From Rhodospirillum sp. UBA1311 (GTDB lineage: Bacteria; Pseudomonadota; Alphaproteobacteria; Rhodospirillales; Rhodospirillaceae), in assembly GCA_002307145.1 (NCBI GenBank), contig DBTR01000031.1, forward strand, positions 1-8,526: DNA of 8,526 nucleotides, written 5' to 3'. Shown here in pieces: positions 6,539 through 8,526 of this stretch. The number at the start of each line of letters is the position of its first letter. The stretch's first letter is position 1. The notes below the pieces were generated by a model. It was not told the origin of the DNA and ran no database searches. It was given only the letters and a program-made list of their open reading frames with translations. Both the position numbers and the translations under genes were made by a program.

Positions 6539-7231
6539 TCAACGCCTTTCGTCGAGCTGGCGCGACACGATCGCCGAGAATTCGCCGGAGAAAATCTCCA
6601 GGCGCTTGGCGTAGCGGTCGATGTCGGTCGAGAGCTTGTTGTAGGCGATAACCGCCGGAATGGCGGCCACGAGACCGAGCGCGGTGGCGAACAGCGCCTC
6701 GGCGATGCCGGGCGCGACCACCGCGAGCGAGGTGTTCTTGCTCACGCCGATGTTGTGGAAGCTGTTCATGATGCCCCACACCGTACCGAACAGGCCGATG
6801 AACGGCGACACCGAGCCGGTCGAGGCGAGGAAGCCCATGCGGCTTTCGATGATTTCCAATTCGCGCTCGCTGGTGATCTGCATCACCCGCTCGATGCGGG
6901 CGGCGATCGAGGTTTTGAGCGAGGGCGCTTCGTTGCGGCTGCGTTCCAGCGACCGCCGCCATTCGCGCATCGCGGCGACGAAGATCGCGCTCATCGGGTC
7001 GCGCGCGCTCTTGCCGATCCGGTCGTAGAGGTCGTCGAGCGCGCCGCCGGACCAGAACTGTTCCTCGAAATCGCGGGCATGGCGATTGAGCGACCGCAGG
7101 CGCCGGACTTTCTCGAAGATGATCGTCCACGACCAGATCGACGCGCCGAGCAACGCCAGCATCACCGCCTTGACTATGATGTCCGCCTGGAGAAACAGCG
7201 TGATCATCGACAAATCGTTTTGCGGTTCCAT
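6539..7231 (-). CDS. tolQ: Tol-Pal system protein TolQ
   Basis: TolQ is the ExbB/MotA-family pore-forming subunit of the proton-driven Tol motor in the inner membrane, a pentamer around a TolR dimer. The 230-residue product, the same length as E. coli TolQ, has three membrane helices at about 18-39, 135-157 and 170-196. Between the first and second lies the large cytoplasmic loop. The conserved blocks PFIGLFGTVWGIMNSF (143-158) and APGIAEALFATALGLVAAIP (173-192) are characteristic of TolQ. The ATG at 7231 is chosen because AAGGAAAGG lies 9 bases upstream. A GTG at 7252 would add seven basic residues (MKERRRR) made from that ribosome site and is less likely. The gene starts 51 bp after ybgC. 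Confidence 0.97.
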   Translation of the reverse strand: MEPQNDLSMITLFLQADIIVKAVMLALLGASIWSWTIIFEKVRRLRSLNRHARDFEEQFWSGGALDDLYDRIGKSARDPMSAIFVAAMREWRRSLERSRNEAPSLKTSIAARIERVMQITSERELEIIESRMGFLASTGSVSPFIGLFGTVWGIMNSFHNIGVSKNTSLAVVAPGIAEALFATALGLVAAIPAVIAYNKLSTDIDRYAKRLEIFSGEFSAIVSRQLDERR

Positions 7232-7282
7232 ACGTCTTCGCCTTTCCTTCACCGCCGGGCGCGCCGCCCGTGCCGCCGCATT

Positions 7283-7765
7283 CTAGTTTTGCCGCAACGC
7301 CAGATCCGCGCGCAGCCCCTCGGGGATACGCGCCGGTTTCAGGCTCGCGGCGGAGACGCAGGCGAGCTTCGCCATGGCCTCCACCAGCACTTCGTCGCCG
7401 CGCATCACCGTCTGCGCCATATCGAGCGTCGCGCCGCCGACCTTCACCACCCGCGTGCGCACCGTCAAAAGGTCGTCCAGCACCGCCGCGCGGCGATAGT
7501 CCACCGCGAAACTGCGCATCACGAACGCGACGCCCTCGGCCTGATCGGGATAGTCGGCCTGGGACAGCCGCCCATTCTCCCATCCTCCGAGGCGTAGCAT
7601 CGCGCTGCGCGCGCGTTCCGCGAATTTCAGATAATTGGCGTAGTAGACAACGCCTCCGGCGTCGGTGTCCTCGTAATACACGCGCACCGTCAGCACGTGA
7701 ACGTCGCCCTCGAAGTAGGAAGCGCCGCCCTCGCCTGTGGCACGTGAATTGACTGCTCGCTCCAT
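7283..7765 (-). CDS. ybgC: YbgC-family acyl-CoA thioesterase of the tol-pal cluster
   Basis: YbgC is a cytoplasmic hotdog-fold thioesterase that cleaves acyl-CoA esters; its exact role next to tol-pal is not settled, though links to phospholipid metabolism have been reported. The 160-residue product carries the 4HBT signature YYEDTDAGGVVYYANYLKFAERAR (residues 30-53), with the catalytic aspartate equivalent at Asp35, then FVMRSFAVDYRRAAVLDDLLTVRTRV and a C-terminal AMAKLACVSA strand. E. coli YbgC is 134 residues; the extra length is an N-terminal extension of about 20 residues with no clear function. The ATG overlaps the ruvB stop by one base (TAATG), with GGCGGAG upstream, so translation is probably coupled to ruvB. 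Tail residues after the fold are Arg/Leu-rich. Confidence 0.95.
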   Translation of the reverse strand: MERAVNSRATGEGGASYFEGDVHVLTVRVYYEDTDAGGVVYYANYLKFAERARSAMLRLGGWENGRLSQADYPDQAEGVAFVMRSFAVDYRRAAVLDDLLTVRTRVVKVGGATLDMAQTVMRGDEVLVEAMAKLACVSAASLKPARIPEGLRADLALRQN

Positions 7766-8526
7766 TACTCCGCCCCGTCGTCGGGCGCAAGGGGGTCCAG
7801 CAGCGCAAGTTGCTCCGGCCCGCGCGGCGGCGCGGCAAGGCCGAGGTGACGATACCCTTTTGCCGAGAGAATCCGCCCGCGCGGCGTACGCTGCACCAAC
7901 CCCTGCTGCATCAAGAACGGTTCGATGACTTCCTCCAGGGTGTCGCGTTCCTCGGCCAACGCGGCCGCGAGGGTTTCGACTCCCACCGGACCGCCGCCGT
8001 AGGATTCCACAATACAAAGCAAATAGCGCCGGTCCTGGCTGTCAAGACCGACAGCATCGACTTCGAGCCGCGTCAGCGCGCGGTCCGCCACGCCCTTGTC
8101 CACCGGCGAGTGCCCGGCGACGGTAGCGAAATCCCGCACCCGTCGCAACAGCCGCCCGGCGACGCGGGGCGTGCCGCGCGACCGTCTGGCGATCTCGACC
8201 GCACCGTCGTCGCTCATCGCGAGGCCGAGCTTCGTCGCACCCCGCATCACGATCCGGGTGAGGTCCTCCGCCGAATAGAAGCGCAGACGCAACGGAATGC
8301 CGAAGCGATCGCGCAACGGCGTGGTCAGGAGCCCCGCACGGGTAGTCGCCCCCACCAGGGTGAATGGCTGCAGGTCGATCCGCACCGAGCGCGCCGCCGG
8401 ACCCTCGCCGATGATCAAATCGAGCTGGAAGTCCTCCATCGCCGAATAGAGAACCTCTTCGATCGCCGGGGAGAGACGATGAATTTCGTCGATGAACAGC
8501 ACATCGCGCGGTTCGAGATTGGTGAG
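7765..8526 (-). CDS. ruvB: Holliday junction branch migration DNA helicase RuvB, C-terminal part (cut by window edge)
   Basis: RuvB is the hexameric AAA+ motor that, with RuvA, drives branch migration at Holliday junctions in recombination and repair. Here 253 residues plus the stop are present; a full protein is usually about 335-350, so roughly 90 N-terminal residues including Walker A lie beyond the right edge. Visible parts are Walker B with VLFIDEIHRLSP (the DEIH codons at 8479-8490), sensor 1 GATTRAG, the arginine-finger segment TPLRDRFG, sensor 2 region GTPRVAGRLLRRVRDFA, and the winged-helix DNA-binding domain YGGGPVGVETLAAALAEERDTLEEVIEPFL with the ending LVQRTPRGRILSAKGYRHLGL. The C-terminal tail is Pro/Ala/Asp-rich. 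Its stop overlaps the ybgC start. The ruvB-ybgC-tol order is common in Alphaproteobacteria as well as many other Proteobacteria. Confidence 0.97.
   Translation of the reverse strand, partial: LTNLEPRDVLFIDEIHRLSPAIEEVLYSAMEDFQLDLIIGEGPAARSVRIDLQPFTLVGATTRAGLLTTPLRDRFGIPLRLRFYSAEDLTRIVMRGATKLGLAMSDDGAVEIARRSRGTPRVAGRLLRRVRDFATVAGHSPVDKGVADRALTRLEVDAVGLDSQDRRYLLCIVESYGGGPVGVETLAAALAEERDTLEEVIEPFLMQQGLVQRTPRGRILSAKGYRHLGLAAPPRGPEQLALLDPLAPDDGAE

Noticed and set aside
6074..7597. Long plus-strand open frame opposite tolR, tolQ and ybgC
   Set aside because: Rich in His, Arg, Asp and Ala as expected of antisense GC-rich frames; the minus-strand genes are recognised with full motifs.
6381..7838. 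Long second minus-strand frame across ybgC, tolQ and tolR
   Set aside because: Arg-rich out-of-frame reading of three clearly recognised genes.

Overview
The window is a high-GC stretch carrying ten protein-coding genes, all read from the minus strand. The GC-rich codon use, the gene order and the protein sequences suggest an alphaproteobacterium. A Rhodospirillales-type organism is my guess, but the sequence does not prove a genus. In transcription order (right to left) the genes are ruvB (cut by the right edge), ybgC, tolQ, tolR, tolA, tolB, pal, cpoB (ybgF), tilS and ftsH (cut by the left edge). I see no tRNA, rRNA, mobile element, CRISPR array or sign of recent horizontal transfer.

Right part (about 5120-8526): the end of the Holliday-junction motor gene ruvB overlaps the thioesterase gene ybgC by one base. 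After 51 bp come tolQ, tolR and tolA, separated by only 3 and 7 bp, and then tolB after 23 bp. This tight packing looks like one operon. TolQ and TolR form the proton-driven inner-membrane motor. TolA spans the periplasm with a long Pro-Lys-Glu repeat. TolB is the periplasmic beta-propeller.

Middle part (about 2970-5119): after tolB there is the largest gap, 191 bp and relatively AT-rich. It is followed by pal, the outer-membrane lipoprotein that binds peptidoglycan. A second gap of 110 bp holds two hairpins; the larger is followed by a T-rich run and looks like an intrinsic terminator or attenuator only a few bases before the cpoB ribosome site. CpoB links the Tol machine to cell-wall synthesis at the division site.

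Left part (1-2077): tilS (tRNA-Ile lysidine synthetase) starts inside the end of cpoB with a 10-bp overlap and a GTG start. It ends in a perfect 10-bp hairpin. After 63 bp comes ftsH, the membrane AAA+ protease, also starting with GTG.

These are conserved housekeeping genes, and I found no previously undescribed system. The points worth checking are regulatory and structural: the terminator-like hairpin between pal and cpoB, the hairpin at the end of tilS, the possible separate promoter for pal, the Pro-Lys-Glu spacer of TolA, and one unusual residue in TilS.
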